NCBI GenBank assembly: GCA_029624765.1
Contig: JARSSO010000010.1
Span: forward strand, 89,012-153,011
Reading direction: 5' to 3'
Length of the DNA: 64,000 bases
From: Candidatus Contendibacter sp.
Lineage (GTDB): Bacteria > Pseudomonadota > Gammaproteobacteria > Competibacterales > Competibacteraceae
The stretch's first letter is position 1. Each line of letters begins with the position of its first letter. Below the pieces are notes generated by a model that saw nothing but the letters and a program-made list of their open reading frames with translations, was not told where the DNA came from and ran no database searches. This document shows positions 33,489 to 42,983 of the stretch, one piece after another. The translations under genes and the position numbers were made by a program.

Positions 33489-35942
33489 TCAAAACCGTCG
33501 CAGCCGCAGCGCGTTCACCACCACCAGCAGCGAACTGAACGACATGCCGATGGCCGACATCCAGGGCGTCAGCCAACCGCCCGCCGCCAGCGGCAGAGCG
33601 ACCAGATTGTAACCAATCGCCCAGGCAAAATTCTCGCGCGTGATCGCCAGGGTCCGCCGGGCCATGTCCACGCCGCCGACCAGGTGCTCAAGCCTTTCCG
33701 ACAGCAGGATCATATCGGCCGAGGCATGGGCTAATTGCGTCCCGCTGCCCATCGCCAGCGATACCGGGGCCGCCGCCAGCACCGGCGCGTCGTTGACGCC
33801 GTCGCCGACCATCGCGACCACCGCGCCTTGCCGCCGCAATTCCCGCAGCCGCTCCAGTTTGTCCTGGGGCGACATCCCACCGACCGCCGTGGCGATCCCA
33901 GCCTCGTGGGCGATATGGGCCACGGTGTCGGGCCGGTCGCCGCTGAGCAGTTCCACCGTCAAACCCCGCTCCCGCAGCGCCGCGACCGCCGCCGCCGCGT
34001 CGGGCCGCAAGGCGTCGGTCAACCGGAACCAGGCCAGCAGCCCGGTTTCGTCGCCCAGCGCCACCCAGGTGCTGGCGGCGTCGAAATCGTCGCGTTCGAA
34101 AGCCGCCGCGGCGCCGAGCGCGGCCGCGAATTCCGGTCGCCCGATCCGGTAACGCCGGCCTTCGATCCAGCCCTCGACGCCGCTGCCCGGCGTGTTGCGC
34201 AGGTCGGTCGCCAACGGGATCGACTCGCCCGCCGCTTCGGCCAGGGCGCGGCCGACCGGATGCTCGGAACCCCGCTCCAACGCCGCCGCCAGCGCCAGAC
34301 CGCGCCGCGTTTCCAGCCCGCCGGCCGTTGCCACCGCCGCGACCTGGGGCCGGCCGAAGGTCAGCGTGCCGGTCTTGTCGAAAACGACATGCGTGGTCCG
34401 GGCCAGGGTTTCCAGCGCATGGCCGCGGGTGGTCAGCACGCCCAGCCGCGTCAGCGCGCCGGTCGCCGCGACAATCGCCGTGGGCGTCGCCAGCGACAAG
34501 GCGCAGGGACAGGTCACCACCAGCACCGACAGGGTCACGCGAAACGCGGTGTCGAAATCGCTCCGTGACCACCAGGCCGCCAGCACCACCGCCGCCACTA
34601 CCAACAGCACGGCGACGAACCCGCCGGCGATGCGGTCGGCCAGCAGCGCCAGGCGCGGTTTCTCGCTCTGGGCGCGGTCCAGCAGGCGGGAAATCGCCGA
34701 CAACACGGTGTCGGCGCCGACTTTTTCCACCTGGATCACCAGCGGGCTGTCCACATTCACCGCCCCGCCGATCAGCGCCTCGCCAAGCTGCCGGGGCACC
34801 GGCAGGCTCTCGCCGGTCAGTAGCGATTCGTCCACGCCGCTCGCGCCCTCGATGACGCGACCGTCGGCGGGAATCGTCTCGCCCGGCCGCACCAGCACCC
34901 GGTCGCCGGGGGCCAGTTCGGCGATGGCGACGATCTCCTCCGCGTCGGCCGCGTTCAGGCGGGTGGCGGTCGCCGGCAGCATCCGCACCAGCGCCTCGGA
35001 AATTTGCGCGGCCCGATGACGGGTAGTCATTTCCAGAAAGCGCCCGGTCAGCAAGAAGAAGACGAACATCGTCACCGAGTCGTAGTAAACCTCGCCGCCA
35101 CCCTTCCAGGTATACCAGACGCTGGCGGCGAAGGCGGCCAGAATCGCCAGCGCCACCGGGACATCCATGCCCAGTTGTCGGCGGCGCAGGTCGCGCCAGG
35201 CGGCGCGGTAGAACGACTGGGCGGAATAGGTGACGACCGGGACGGTCAGGATCAGGCAAATCCAGCGCAAAAACTCGCGGATCCAATCCTCCATGCCTTG
35301 GTGGTCGCCGACGTACAGACCCACCGCCAGCATCATCACCTGCATCGAGCCCAGCCCCGCCACCGCCAGCCGGCGCAAGGCCACGGCGCGCTCGCGTTTT
35401 TGCAAGGCTTCCTGGCGGTTGGGATCGAAGGGGTGAGCGATATAACCGATAGCGGCGATGGCGGCCAGAATGTCGCTGAGCTTGATCTGGCGTTCGTCCC
35501 AGCGCAACCGGGCGCGGTGGGTGGAGTAGTTCACCCGAAATTCCAGCACTCCCGGCAGGCGGCCCACGTGACGTTCGTTGAGCCAGACGCAAGCGGCGCA
35601 GACGATGCCTTCCAACATCAGCGCGGCTTCGCGACAGTGCTCGCTCTCGGCGCGGACGAAGCTTTTTTGCACATCTGGCCGGTCGTACAACGCGAGTCCG
35701 CGAAGCTGCTCCGGGACCAACTCCTCGGCGCGGCGCGAGGATACGGTGCGGTGGCGGTAAAAATCGGTGAGTCCGGCGGCGACAATGGCTTCGGCCACGG
35801 CTTCGCAACCAGGACAACACATCGGTTGGCGCCGACCGTCGATTACCGCCGCGTAATGCGTTCCCGCCGGAACGGGCAGGCCACAGTGGAAACAGAGGGC
35901 GGTGGCGGAGGGGGAGGCGGGGAAATCAGCGGCGGCCTGCAT
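33489..35942 (-). CDS. ccoI: Copper-translocating P-type ATPase CcoI
   Basis: 817-residue P1B ATPase delivering copper for cbb3 oxidase assembly. An N-terminal Cys-rich zinc-ribbon-like segment (CFHCGLPVP, MCCPGCEAVAEAI) precedes the heavy-metal-associated domain with EGIVCAACVWLNE. Eight membrane helices include the TCPCALSLATP metal motif; DKTGTLTFG carries the phosphorylated Asp; GDGVNDAPVLAAA is near the C-terminus. The ATG at 35942 is preferred to a TTG one codon earlier. This layout (extra Cys-rich start) separates CcoI/FixI from CopA. It lies after ccoG-ccoH, separated by a short ORF and terminator-like hairpin. Confidence 0.94.
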   Translation of the reverse strand: MQAAADFPASPSATALCFHCGLPVPAGTHYAAVIDGRRQPMCCPGCEAVAEAIVAAGLTDFYRHRTVSSRRAEELVPEQLRGLALYDRPDVQKSFVRAESEHCREAALMLEGIVCAACVWLNERHVGRLPGVLEFRVNYSTHRARLRWDERQIKLSDILAAIAAIGYIAHPFDPNRQEALQKRERAVALRRLAVAGLGSMQVMMLAVGLYVGDHQGMEDWIREFLRWICLILTVPVVTYSAQSFYRAAWRDLRRRQLGMDVPVALAILAAFAASVWYTWKGGGEVYYDSVTMFVFFLLTGRFLEMTTRHRAAQISEALVRMLPATATRLNAADAEEIVAIAELAPGDRVLVRPGETIPADGRVIEGASGVDESLLTGESLPVPRQLGEALIGGAVNVDSPLVIQVEKVGADTVLSAISRLLDRAQSEKPRLALLADRIAGGFVAVLLVVAAVVLAAWWSRSDFDTAFRVTLSVLVVTCPCALSLATPTAIVAATGALTRLGVLTTRGHALETLARTTHVVFDKTGTLTFGRPQVAAVATAGGLETRRGLALAAALERGSEHPVGRALAEAAGESIPLATDLRNTPGSGVEGWIEGRRYRIGRPEFAAALGAAAAFERDDFDAASTWVALGDETGLLAWFRLTDALRPDAAAAVAALRERGLTVELLSGDRPDTVAHIAHEAGIATAVGGMSPQDKLERLRELRRQGAVVAMVGDGVNDAPVLAAAPVSLAMGSGTQLAHASADMILLSERLEHLVGGVDMARRTLAITRENFAWAIGYNLVALPLAAGGWLTPWMSAIGMSFSSLLVVVNALRLRRF

Positions 35943-35958
35943 CAAGAAATGTCATCGG

Positions 35959-36063
35959 TCAATGCCAAATGTGAATACCGCTTCCAGCGATGCAACCGTG
36001 AATCACCATCAATCCACTTCCAGCGGCAACCAAAAAACCCGCCAAGGCGCGGTTTCCGGTCAT
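35959..36063 (-). CDS. 34-residue hydrophobic ORF between ccoH and ccoI
   Basis: Short ORF of 34 residues: MTGNRALAGFLVAAGSGLMV followed by IHGCIAGSGIHIWH. Its ATG overlaps the ccoH stop (TGATG), which would allow coupled translation, and it ends 17 bases before ccoI. It is a single hydrophobic, Gly/Ala-rich helix with a His-Gly-Cys and a His-containing tail. A terminator-like hairpin with T-run lies inside its 5' part. That hairpin could be the real signal here and the ORF accidental. No family recognised. Confidence 0.4.
   Translation of the reverse strand: MTGNRALAGFLVAAGSGLMVIHGCIAGSGIHIWH
36032..36053 (-). terminator. Hairpin with T-run between ccoH and ccoI
   Basis: On the minus strand ACC(G)CGCC-TT-GGCGGGT is followed by a run of T (ACCGCGCCTTGGCGGGTTTT). 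The stem has one bulged G and a two-base loop. It lies just past ccoH and inside the 34-residue ORF, and could attenuate transcription into ccoI-ccoS. Confidence 0.5.
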
Positions 36064-36863
36064 CAGCTCTTGCCGTCGCCCACGGTGGTGCTGGCGCTGA
36101 TTTCGTGCAGCTCGTCGCCCTGGCGAATTTGCAGCACCAGATCCCACGAACCCGCGGCGGGCAAAGTCAACGCCGCCTCGTACACCCCCGGCGCTTGCTC
36201 GGTCAACGTAAACGCGACGTCCAGGGCACTGCCCGATGGCCGGAGAAACCGTCCCGTTACGGTCGCTCCGGTCAGCGGTTCGTCCGCCCGAGTGCGCGCC
36301 GCCACCCGAAACAGCGTTGGTTTGCTCGCCACCGGCTCGGCGAGCCACCCTTTCCGAACCTGCCAGCCACGCTGGCGCTGGCGCTCCATCCGCTGCAAAT
36401 ACTGGTTATACAGAGCTTCCTTCTGGTGGAAATCGCGCGCCACCACACCGGGAAATTTCGACGAAACCTCGTGGCGGGTTTGTGCCTCCGGCAACAGCCA
36501 GCGCAGCAGGGCGGGACTCAGGCCGCGCTCGGCCACCGCGACGAACACCGCGCCCACCACCGCCACGACGATGAAAAATCCCCCGATCGCCGCCGGTCCC
36601 CAGTGCAGTCCCCGACCGGTGGCGCGGGCATCGAACGCCATGGCGCAAACCAGCGACATCAGCAGATAGATCGCCAGATACAGAGCGAACACGTCGCCGC
36701 CTGGCCAACGCAGAATGCCATACGGCACGTAAAGACCCAGGGTGACCAGGGCGACCGTGGCGGCGGCCTGTTTCGCGCTCATGCGCGCGAAGCGGATCAA
36801 TCCCAGGTTGGCCAGGAAGATCGCGCCGACCCCGAGCGCGAGACCGAGCAACAGCTCGGTCAT
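36063..36863 (-). CDS. ccoH: FixH/CcoH family cbb3 assembly protein, extended N-terminus
   Basis: 266-residue membrane protein. The C-terminal part (about residues 95-260) is FixH-like: one membrane helix followed by a periplasmic beta domain with KEALYNQYLQRMERQRQRGW, GRFLRPSGSALDVAFTLTE and GSWDLVLQIRQGDELHEIS. Ahead of it are about three more hydrophobic helices (residues 3-22, 34-52, 58-78) absent from short FixH proteins of about 160 residues. CcoH interacts with cbb3 subunits during assembly. Its ATG overlaps the ccoG stop. Confidence 0.82.
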   Translation of the reverse strand: MTELLLGLALGVGAIFLANLGLIRFARMSAKQAAATVALVTLGLYVPYGILRWPGGDVFALYLAIYLLMSLVCAMAFDARATGRGLHWGPAAIGGFFIVVAVVGAVFVAVAERGLSPALLRWLLPEAQTRHEVSSKFPGVVARDFHQKEALYNQYLQRMERQRQRGWQVRKGWLAEPVASKPTLFRVAARTRADEPLTGATVTGRFLRPSGSALDVAFTLTEQAPGVYEAALTLPAAGSWDLVLQIRQGDELHEISASTTVGDGKS

Positions 36864-38254
36864 CAGCTACCGGCCGGCGCGTAGAACGGCACTTCCTGAC
36901 GGATCGGCTTGGCTGTCGCGCCGTCCAGGGATTCGATAACGAACATCACCTTGTCACCAACCACCTTGCTGCTCTCGACCGGCGGAATTTGCACTCGCGC
37001 CAGCAGCTTGATCCGCTCCTGCGGCGCCAGCTCGATCCGTTCCATGCCGTCCATGTCCAGAGTTGCGCCAGGCAGACCCTCGATGTAGATGCCGACGGTC
37101 ATCGGCGCGGTCAATTTGTTGTTCAACTTGACTTCGTAGGCATTGCGGATGCCGCCATCGGACAACTGGGTATACAGCGGCTGGCGAATTTGTTCGACCG
37201 TGCCGGTATAGGGCGCGCGGGTCAGCACGCTCCAGATCAGGAGCGTGGTCGCCGCCGCCAGGATGACTCCGTAACCCACGGTCTTTGGGCGCAAGAACTG
37301 GGTCTTCCGACCGTTCAGCGCGTTTTCCGACGTGTAATTGACCAGATCGTGCTCGCAGGCGTCGATGCACAGCGCGCAGGAAATGCACTGGTACTGCAGG
37401 CCGTTGCGGATGTCGATCCCCATCGGACAGGCCAGCACGCAATGCCCGCAATCGATGCATTCGCCAAAGCCCTTCACCTTGCGTTCCTCGGGGGTTCTCT
37501 GCCCCCGGTATGCCTTGGCCCGGCCTTTCGATCCCTCGCCCTTCCTGGCGTCATAGGAAATGATCAGGGTATCATGATCGAACATGGCGCTCTGAAACCG
37601 CGCGTAGGGACACATGTAGATGCAGACCTGCTCGCGCGCCAGACCCGCCATCACGAAGGTGGTGACGGTCAGGAAGAAGGTGGTGAAGTAGGCCGCGTAG
37701 GACGCCCGCCCCAGCAGCATGTCCACCACCAGGGTCGGTGCGTCGACCCAGTACATCGTGAAGGTCAGGCCAGTCCAGAACGCCACCAGCAGCCAAAGAC
37801 CATAGGTGGTTCCCTTCTTGATCAATTTCTCCCGATTCCAGGGCTTGCGATCCAGCCGCATCCGCGCCGGCCGTTCGCCCTGCACCCAATGCTCGATCAT
37901 GATGAACAGGTCGGTCCACAGGGTTTGAAAGCAGAAATAGCCGCACCAGACCCGGCCGGCCAGCCCGGTGACGAAAAACAGGAGGATAGCGAAGATGATC
38001 AGAACCCCGGCCAGCCAGAAGATATCCTGTACCTGCACGGTCAGGCCGAAAATGTAGAAATGCCGGCCCGGCAGATCGTACAGCACCGCCTGGTCGGGCG
38101 CGTCGGGCCGCTCCCAGCGCAACCAGGGCAGCAGGAAATAGACGGTATAGGCCAGGACCATGATGCCGGTCTTGAGGTTGCGAAACCGGCCCTTGACGGA
38201 GCGGGGGTGAATTTGCACCCGCTTCTGATAAAGCTGAATACTGTCTTCGGACAT
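36863..38254 (-). CDS. ccoG: Cytochrome c oxidase accessory protein CcoG (FixG/RdxA)
   Basis: 463-residue membrane ferredoxin-like protein implicated in copper reduction for cbb3 maturation. Five or so N-terminal helices (TGIMVLAYTVYFLLPWLRW; WCGYFCFQTLWTDLFIMIEH) are followed by two 4Fe-4S cluster motifs, CIDCGHCVLACPMG and CISCALCIDACEHD, a further helix and a C-terminal periplasmic immunoglobulin-like domain (about residues 350-455). The start MSEDSIQLYQKRVQIHPR is characteristic. It is separated from ccoP by 225 bases, so it may have its own promoter. Confidence 0.95.
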   Translation of the reverse strand: MSEDSIQLYQKRVQIHPRSVKGRFRNLKTGIMVLAYTVYFLLPWLRWERPDAPDQAVLYDLPGRHFYIFGLTVQVQDIFWLAGVLIIFAILLFFVTGLAGRVWCGYFCFQTLWTDLFIMIEHWVQGERPARMRLDRKPWNREKLIKKGTTYGLWLLVAFWTGLTFTMYWVDAPTLVVDMLLGRASYAAYFTTFFLTVTTFVMAGLAREQVCIYMCPYARFQSAMFDHDTLIISYDARKGEGSKGRAKAYRGQRTPEERKVKGFGECIDCGHCVLACPMGIDIRNGLQYQCISCALCIDACEHDLVNYTSENALNGRKTQFLRPKTVGYGVILAAATTLLIWSVLTRAPYTGTVEQIRQPLYTQLSDGGIRNAYEVKLNNKLTAPMTVGIYIEGLPGATLDMDGMERIELAPQERIKLLARVQIPPVESSKVVGDKVMFVIESLDGATAKPIRQEVPFYAPAGS

Positions 38255-38406
38255 GTTCCACCCGATGAACGTAAAACGGTGCGAGAAATCGTGTTAATCG
38301 CATCGAAAAGTCGGCGCCGTGGCGATCCACCGAACGGACGCGCGACCGGAGTTTGGGGAATCGAGATGATGGATAGAACATCAAATCGATACCCATGAAT
38401 GCTCGA

Positions 38407-38423
38407 CCCCCCGCGCTGGGGGG
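38407..38423. repeat. GC-only hairpin between ccoP and ccoG
   Basis: CCCCCC-GCGCT-GGGGGG is a perfect 6-bp stem in the 225-base gap. No T-tract follows on either strand. It may slow transcription or protect the ccoNOQP mRNA 3' end. Confidence 0.4.
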
Positions 38424-38479
38424 CGAACCAGATGGCCGGTCGGTCGTCAACCAGCGCGATGGCGTGCTGGGATAACGAC

Positions 38480-39436
38480 CTACCTGGCGCCACCCAACTG
38501 ATGGACGTAAACCGCCAACAGCTTGATGTCGTCGTCGTTCAAACGACCCTTCCAGGCCGGCATGGTACGTGTATTGTTCACGCCGTTGGCGATGAAGGTC
38601 TTGAGCACGGCCTTCTTGTCCTCAAGGGTTTTCTGGGCCGGCACGTCGGCGATGGTCCAGATCTTGTCGGTCAGATTGGCCGCGCCCTGCGAGGAAACGC
38701 CCTTGGCATCGGCGCCGTGGCAATAGTAGCAACCGCCGGTCTGACCTTGGAAAATTTCCTTGCCGCGCTCGGACGCCGGGCTCGGCTTGGCTTCGCCCGA
38801 CAGGGCCAACACGTACTCGGCCACGTCGTCCAGTTGCTCCGGCTTCAACACCGCCTCAAACGCTGGCATGAAGCCTTGGCGGCCCCGTACCAGGGTCTCA
38901 TGGATCTTGTCCATGGAACCGCCCCAAAGCCAGTCGTCGTCGGTCAGGTTCGGATACATTCCCACGACGCCCTGGCCGCCGCGACCGTGACAGGCGGCGC
39001 AGTTGTCGCCAAACAGACCCTTGCCAACGGAGCGGACGAATTCCATCATTTTAGGATCTTTCACGATCTGATCGTAACTGGCCACTCGTACCTTGGCCAA
39101 CATGGCCTTGCGCTGCTCGCTGTTGGCCGCCTCGCCCAAATCCGCCAGCAGCAGGGCGCGGGTATTCCAGCGTTCTTCCCGTTCCTCGACCTTGTTGGTC
39201 TTCTTGTCGATGATCGTGTAATCCACCTTGCCGAATCCCTTCAGCCAAGTCTGGCCCACCGGCCAGGAGGGATAGATGAACCAGTAGAGAACCGAGAAAA
39301 CCACGGTTCCATAGAAACACCACAGCCACCACCGTGGCAGTGGGTTGTTGTACTCCTGCAAATCGCCGTCCCAGGCATGGCCGGTAGTCTGGACCGCGCC
39401 GGATTGTTGCGCTGCATTCAGTTTGTTATCGCTCAT
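38480..39436 (-). CDS. ccoP: cbb3-type cytochrome c oxidase subunit III (dihaem)
   Basis: 318-residue membrane-anchored dihaem cytochrome c. An N-terminal membrane helix at about residues 36-55 (LWCFYGTVVFSVLYWFIYPSW in part) precedes two cytochrome domains with haem sites CAACH (about 148-152) and CYYCH (about 237-241) and later Met ligands. ERWNTRALLLADL and MDKIHETLVRGRQGFMPAF are usual CcoP features. It overlaps ccoQ by 11 bases. It passes electrons from soluble cytochrome c to CcoO/CcoN. Confidence 0.96.
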   Translation of the reverse strand: MSDNKLNAAQQSGAVQTTGHAWDGDLQEYNNPLPRWWLWCFYGTVVFSVLYWFIYPSWPVGQTWLKGFGKVDYTIIDKKTNKVEEREERWNTRALLLADLGEAANSEQRKAMLAKVRVASYDQIVKDPKMMEFVRSVGKGLFGDNCAACHGRGGQGVVGMYPNLTDDDWLWGGSMDKIHETLVRGRQGFMPAFEAVLKPEQLDDVAEYVLALSGEAKPSPASERGKEIFQGQTGGCYYCHGADAKGVSSQGAANLTDKIWTIADVPAQKTLEDKKAVLKTFIANGVNNTRTMPAWKGRLNDDDIKLLAVYVHQLGGAR

Positions 39437-39683
39437 TGTCCATCACCTTGCGGGATTGGGTTTCAATCCGCGCCCGCGGATCGCCCCGGGCAAAATCGTG
39501 AGGTTCGGGCTGCCGCGACTCCTCGTCGTCGAACGGGATGTACTTGTACGATTCCAGCCGCTTGGCGCGTTGTTTCCCGGTGAACACATAAATCAGCACG
39601 CCGCAAAAAGCACCGAAGAACAACACCAGCGCCAGAGGCTTGGAATTTTCCATGTGGGTGAACCACAGCAGCCAGTCGAACAT
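39426..39683 (-). CDS. ccoQ: cbb3 oxidase small subunit CcoQ
   Basis: 85-residue single-pass protein, larger than many CcoQ (50-60). It has a hydrophobic helix at residues 16-34 (PLALVLFFGAFCGVLIYVF) followed by the CcoQ-typical TGKQRAKRLESYKYIPFDD. The C-terminal 35 residues are charged. The gene order ccoO-ccoQ-ccoP agrees with the assignment; CcoQ stabilises the complex. Confidence 0.9.
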   Translation of the reverse strand: MFDWLLWFTHMENSKPLALVLFFGAFCGVLIYVFTGKQRAKRLESYKYIPFDDEESRQPEPHDFARGDPRARIETQSRKVMDNER

Positions 39684-39737
39684 CGGACGGAAGTTCCAAC
39701 CCGCCTACCCAACAAGGGGGAGACGGGGTTCGAATCG

Positions 39738-40472
39738 TTAGCGGAACGTAGCGAAGTAGCCTTCGTCGTACTTGGTGAAATCCACCATGGTTCCCAGCGA
39801 TTGCAGGTACGCCACCATCGCGTCCATCTCCGTAACCTGGCCGGGAATGCCGTCGAAGTTCTTGTCGCGGGCTTCCTTCAGCAGATTGTCCTCCGCCTTG
39901 TTGATGTCGAGCTGATCGGCGACGGCCGGGCCGAACCTTTTGACGTTGGCGTCGTACTCCTGCTGCGTCAGGGAATAAGGAACTCCCGTCACCCGCAAGG
40001 CGCGCATCCGGTCGGCCACGCTCGAATAGTCCAGGTCGGTGGTCAGCAGCCACGGATAGTTCGGCATGATCGACTGCGGCACCACCGAGCGCGGCGCTTT
40101 CATGTGCTGGACATGCCACTGATTGGAATACTTGCCGCCCACCCGCGCCAGGTCGGGGCCGGTGCGCTTGGAGCCCCATTGGAACGGGTGATCGTATTGC
40201 GACTCCGCCGCCAGGGAATAATGGCCGTAGCGGAGCCACTCGTCGCGGAACGGCCGGATCATCTGCGAATGGCACAGATAGCAACCCTCGCGGATGTAGA
40301 TGTCGCGGCCCCGAAGCTCCAGCGGAGTGTTGGGCCGCACGCCATCCACCTTTTCAATCGTTTCGTTGATGGAGAACAGCGGGACGATTTCCACCAGGCC
40401 GCCGACGCTGATCACCGCCAGGATCAGTAACAGCATCAGGGCGGAGTTGGTTTCGACTTGTTCGTGTCGCAT
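39738..40472 (-). CDS. ccoO: cbb3-type cytochrome c oxidase subunit II (monohaem)
   Basis: 244-residue membrane-anchored cytochrome c. One N-terminal helix ([20 protein letters not shown]), then the haem motif [20 protein letters not shown] at about residues 63-82 and [20 protein letters not shown], which carries the Met ligand region. It starts 30 bases after the ccoN stop with CGGAGACTAAACGACC ahead. It conveys electrons from CcoP to the CcoN catalytic subunit. Confidence 0.96.
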   Translation of the reverse strand: MRHEQVETNSALMLLLILAVISVGGLVEIVPLFSINETIEKVDGVRPNTPLELRGRDIYIREGCYLCHSQMIRPFRDEWLRYGHYSLAAESQYDHPFQWGSKRTGPDLARVGGKYSNQWHVQHMKAPRSVVPQSIMPNYPWLLTTDLDYSSVADRMRALRVTGVPYSLTQQEYDANVKRFGPAVADQLDINKAEDNLLKEARDKNFDGIPGQVTEMDAMVAYLQSLGTMVDFTKYDEGYFATFR

Positions 40473-40501
40473 GGTCGTTTAGTCTCCGGTCGAGGTCCGG
40501 G

Positions 40502-41950
40502 TCAGGCTTTCGCCAGCTTGGCCGCCAGCTTGGCTTCCAAGGCCGCCCGTTCGGTGCGAGCCGCCCGCGCGGTCATCACCATGTTGTACACCATCACCAG
40601 CGCGCCCGCGACGAAGAAGGCACCGCCCAGCGCGCGCCAAATGTACGGGGTGTGCATGAACTCGACCGTCTCGATGAAGGTGTAGGCCAAATTGCCGTAA
40701 TCGTCGAAGCTGCGCAGCATCAGTCCCTGACCGATGCCGGCAATCCACATCGAGGTGATGTACAGGACGATGCCGATGGTGGCGAGCCAGAAGTGGACGT
40801 AAATCAGGGTCTGACTGTACATCCGGGTTTCGTACAGTCTTGGCATCAGGTGATAGAAGGAGCCAAAGCTCACCAGCGCCACCCAGCCCAGCGCGCCGGA
40901 GTGCACGTGGCCGATGGTCCAGTCGGTATAGTGGGACAGGGCGTTGACGCTTTTGAGCGACATCAACGGCCCTTCGAAGGTGGACATGCCGTAGAACGAC
41001 AGCGAGGTGATCAGGAACAGCATGATTGGATCGGAGCGCAGTTTGTCCCAGGCACCGGACAGGGTCATGATGCCGTTGATCATGCCGCCCCAGGAGGGCA
41101 TCAGCAGCAGCACCGAAAAAGTGGCCGACAAGGTCGAGACCCAGTCGGGCAACGCGGTCCAGTGCAGGTGATGGCCGCCGGCCCACATGTAAAGGAAGAT
41201 CAGCGCCCAGAAGTGGATGATGGAAAGCCGGTAGGAGTAAACCGGCCGGCCTGCCTGCTTGGGCACGAAGTAGTACATCATGCCGAGGAAAGCGGCGGTC
41301 AGGAAGAATCCCACCGCGTTGTGGCCGTACCACCATTGGGTCATGGCGTCCTGGACGCCGGCGAACAGGCTGTAGGACTTGACCAGGCTGACCGGCACCG
41401 CCAGGTTGTTGAAGATATGCAGCAGGGCGACGGCCAGCAGGAAGGCCAGGAAGAACCAGTTGGCGACGTAGATGTGCGGCTGGCTGCGGCGACGAACCGT
41501 TTCGACGTAAACCAGGATATAGCACACCCAAACCAGGGTGATGGCGATATCCAGCGGCCACTCGAACTCGGCGTATTCCTTGCCCTGGGAGAAACCGGCC
41601 ATGTAGGTGAGCACGCCCAGCGCCACGCCGGCGGTCCAGCCCCAGAAGGTGAACTCGGCCAGCCAGGGAAAGGCCAGCCGGGCCTGGCAGGTGCGTTGCA
41701 CGATGTAGTAGGAGGTGGCGAACAGGGCGCTGCCGCCGAAACCGAAGATGACCAGACTGGTGTGAACGGGACGCAGGCGCCCGAACGTGATGGCGGGGAT
41801 ATCGAAGTTCAAGAACGGCCACGCCAATTCGCAGGCGATGTAGAGACCGACGGCCATGCCGAGTACGCCATAGACCATCGCCACGATCATAAACCTGCGG
41901 ACGATATCGAAATTATACTGCTCGGCTGGCAACGCTGAGCTTTGGGCCAT
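40502..41950 (-). CDS. ccoN: cbb3-type cytochrome c oxidase subunit I
   Basis: 482-residue catalytic subunit of the high-affinity cbb3 oxidase, about 12 membrane helices holding low-spin haem b and the b3-CuB site. Family residues visible: [40 protein letters not shown] (CuB and proton-channel His), [16 protein letters not shown] (His pair), and the late [16 protein letters not shown] (haem His ligands). AAGGAG lies eight bases before the ATG at 41950; the TTG two codons earlier is less likely. First gene of ccoNOQP. No canonical FNR/Anr box was found upstream. Confidence 0.97.
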   Translation of the reverse strand: MAQSSALPAEQYNFDIVRRFMIVAMVYGVLGMAVGLYIACELAWPFLNFDIPAITFGRLRPVHTSLVIFGFGGSALFATSYYIVQRTCQARLAFPWLAEFTFWGWTAGVALGVLTYMAGFSQGKEYAEFEWPLDIAITLVWVCYILVYVETVRRRSQPHIYVANWFFLAFLLAVALLHIFNNLAVPVSLVKSYSLFAGVQDAMTQWWYGHNAVGFFLTAAFLGMMYYFVPKQAGRPVYSYRLSIIHFWALIFLYMWAGGHHLHWTALPDWVSTLSATFSVLLLMPSWGGMINGIMTLSGAWDKLRSDPIMLFLITSLSFYGMSTFEGPLMSLKSVNALSHYTDWTIGHVHSGALGWVALVSFGSFYHLMPRLYETRMYSQTLIYVHFWLATIGIVLYITSMWIAGIGQGLMLRSFDDYGNLAYTFIETVEFMHTPYIWRALGGAFFVAGALVMVYNMVMTARAARTERAALEAKLAAKLAKA

Positions 41951-42281
41951 ATCCAAGTCTCCTTGAGCAAGCCATTAAGGTTGGGCGTGTTTTAATTGTT
42001 TTCCGCTGGTTGAAGCTGAACTGGAAAACACTTCTGGTGGGTCTGGATGACGACCTATTCTACCAATGTCTACTGGGTTTTCTCAATTAGAGACTATCTG
42101 ACGACGTCTTTTGATGAGGCGGTCGCGGAGGATCGAACAATACGTTAAGGTGACGGCGGCGGCGAAGCGGGCGGCGAGCCGCCGCGCCGGAAATTCCCCG
42201 GTTAAGGTGACGGCAGTAAAGCGGGTGGCAAAAGAGGCGGGGTTTTTCGTTGAGGGGGTGAAATCGAGAAATCGCCGATTT
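41951..42281. other. Gap between sco1 and ccoN with direct repeats
   Basis: 331 bases without a supported gene. It contains the presumed ccoN promoter region and, near sco1, a pair of direct repeats: GTTAAGGTGACGGC at 42144-42157 and 42201-42214, each followed by an AAGCGGG-GGC stretch. A GGCGGC-GA-GCCGCC hairpin lies between the copies. Confidence 0.5.
42144..42229. repeat. Imperfect direct repeat pair downstream of sco1
   Basis: Copies at 42144-42175 and 42201-42229 share the identical 14-base head GTTAAGGTGACGGC and the tail AAGCGGG(C/T)GGC, with a 3-base length difference. The spacing of the heads is 57 bases. Confidence 0.6.
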
Positions 42282-42983
42282 TTAGCGAACTATCCGATAG
42301 CTTTCCCGGAGTTTGGCGAAATCCGCCGCCAAGGCTTCCGGGTCGTGCGGCGGCATGAAGACGGCGTGAAAGCGCGCGTCGGGATCGATCAGGACGATGG
42401 TGGACGAATGATCGACGGGATAGGAATCCCCCGGTTGGTGGGCGGGAATGGCGTAGACGACGCTGAGCTGCCGGGCCAGTTTCGCCAGTTCCAGGGGGTC
42501 GCCGGTCGCGCCCTGGAAATTCTTGTTGAAGTACTTGACGTATTCGCCCAGGCGTTGCGGCGTGTCCCGCTCCGGATCGACCGAGATGAACCAATAGGCG
42601 ACGTCATCGCCGAGTCCCGGCCGAGGCAACGATTGCTCCAGCCGGTTCAGATCGACCAGGGCGAGCGGGCAGACGTCGGGACAATAGGTATAACCGAAGT
42701 ACAGAAAGCTCCAATGCCCCTTGAAATCGGCCGGAGTAAGGGGTTGGCCATTTTGCTGGATCAGCTTGAAGTCGACGAGTTGCCGTAATTCGGGCAAGCG
42801 AATGACGTGGCCGCGCCACGTGGGAGGGTCGGCGCCCAAGGTCGTCCCAGGTCTGACGGAGCCGGCGGCGGCTTTGGACAGGGATTCCGATTCTTTCGGG
42901 ATCAGCGCCGACCCCAGCCAGACGCCCGCCAGCAGCGCCGCCACGCTCGCCAGCGCCCAGGGAAGCAGGTTGTTTTTCGACAT
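42282..42983 (-). CDS. SCO1/SenC family copper chaperone
   Basis: 233-residue membrane-anchored thioredoxin-fold protein that delivers copper to the CuA site of oxidase subunit II, or to cbb3. The signal anchor covers residues 7-28 (PWALASVAALLAGVWLGSAL). The copper motif CPDVC is in FGYTYCPDVCPLALVDL, and the His ligand is in VDHSSTIVLIDP. The Met at 42983 opens the recognisable protein; the frame continues upstream without homology. It lies between the aa3 and cbb3 gene groups, so either oxidase may be its client. Confidence 0.92.
   Translation of the reverse strand: MSKNNLLPWALASVAALLAGVWLGSALIPKESESLSKAAAGSVRPGTTLGADPPTWRGHVIRLPELRQLVDFKLIQQNGQPLTPADFKGHWSFLYFGYTYCPDVCPLALVDLNRLEQSLPRPGLGDDVAYWFISVDPERDTPQRLGEYVKYFNKNFQGATGDPLELAKLARQLSVVYAIPAHQPGDSYPVDHSSTIVLIDPDARFHAVFMPPHDPEALAADFAKLRESYRIVR

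Noticed and set aside
41951..42110. FNR/Anr box upstream of ccoN
   Set aside because: No TTGAT-N4-ATCAA or close variant is present on either strand; only isolated half-like TTGA words.
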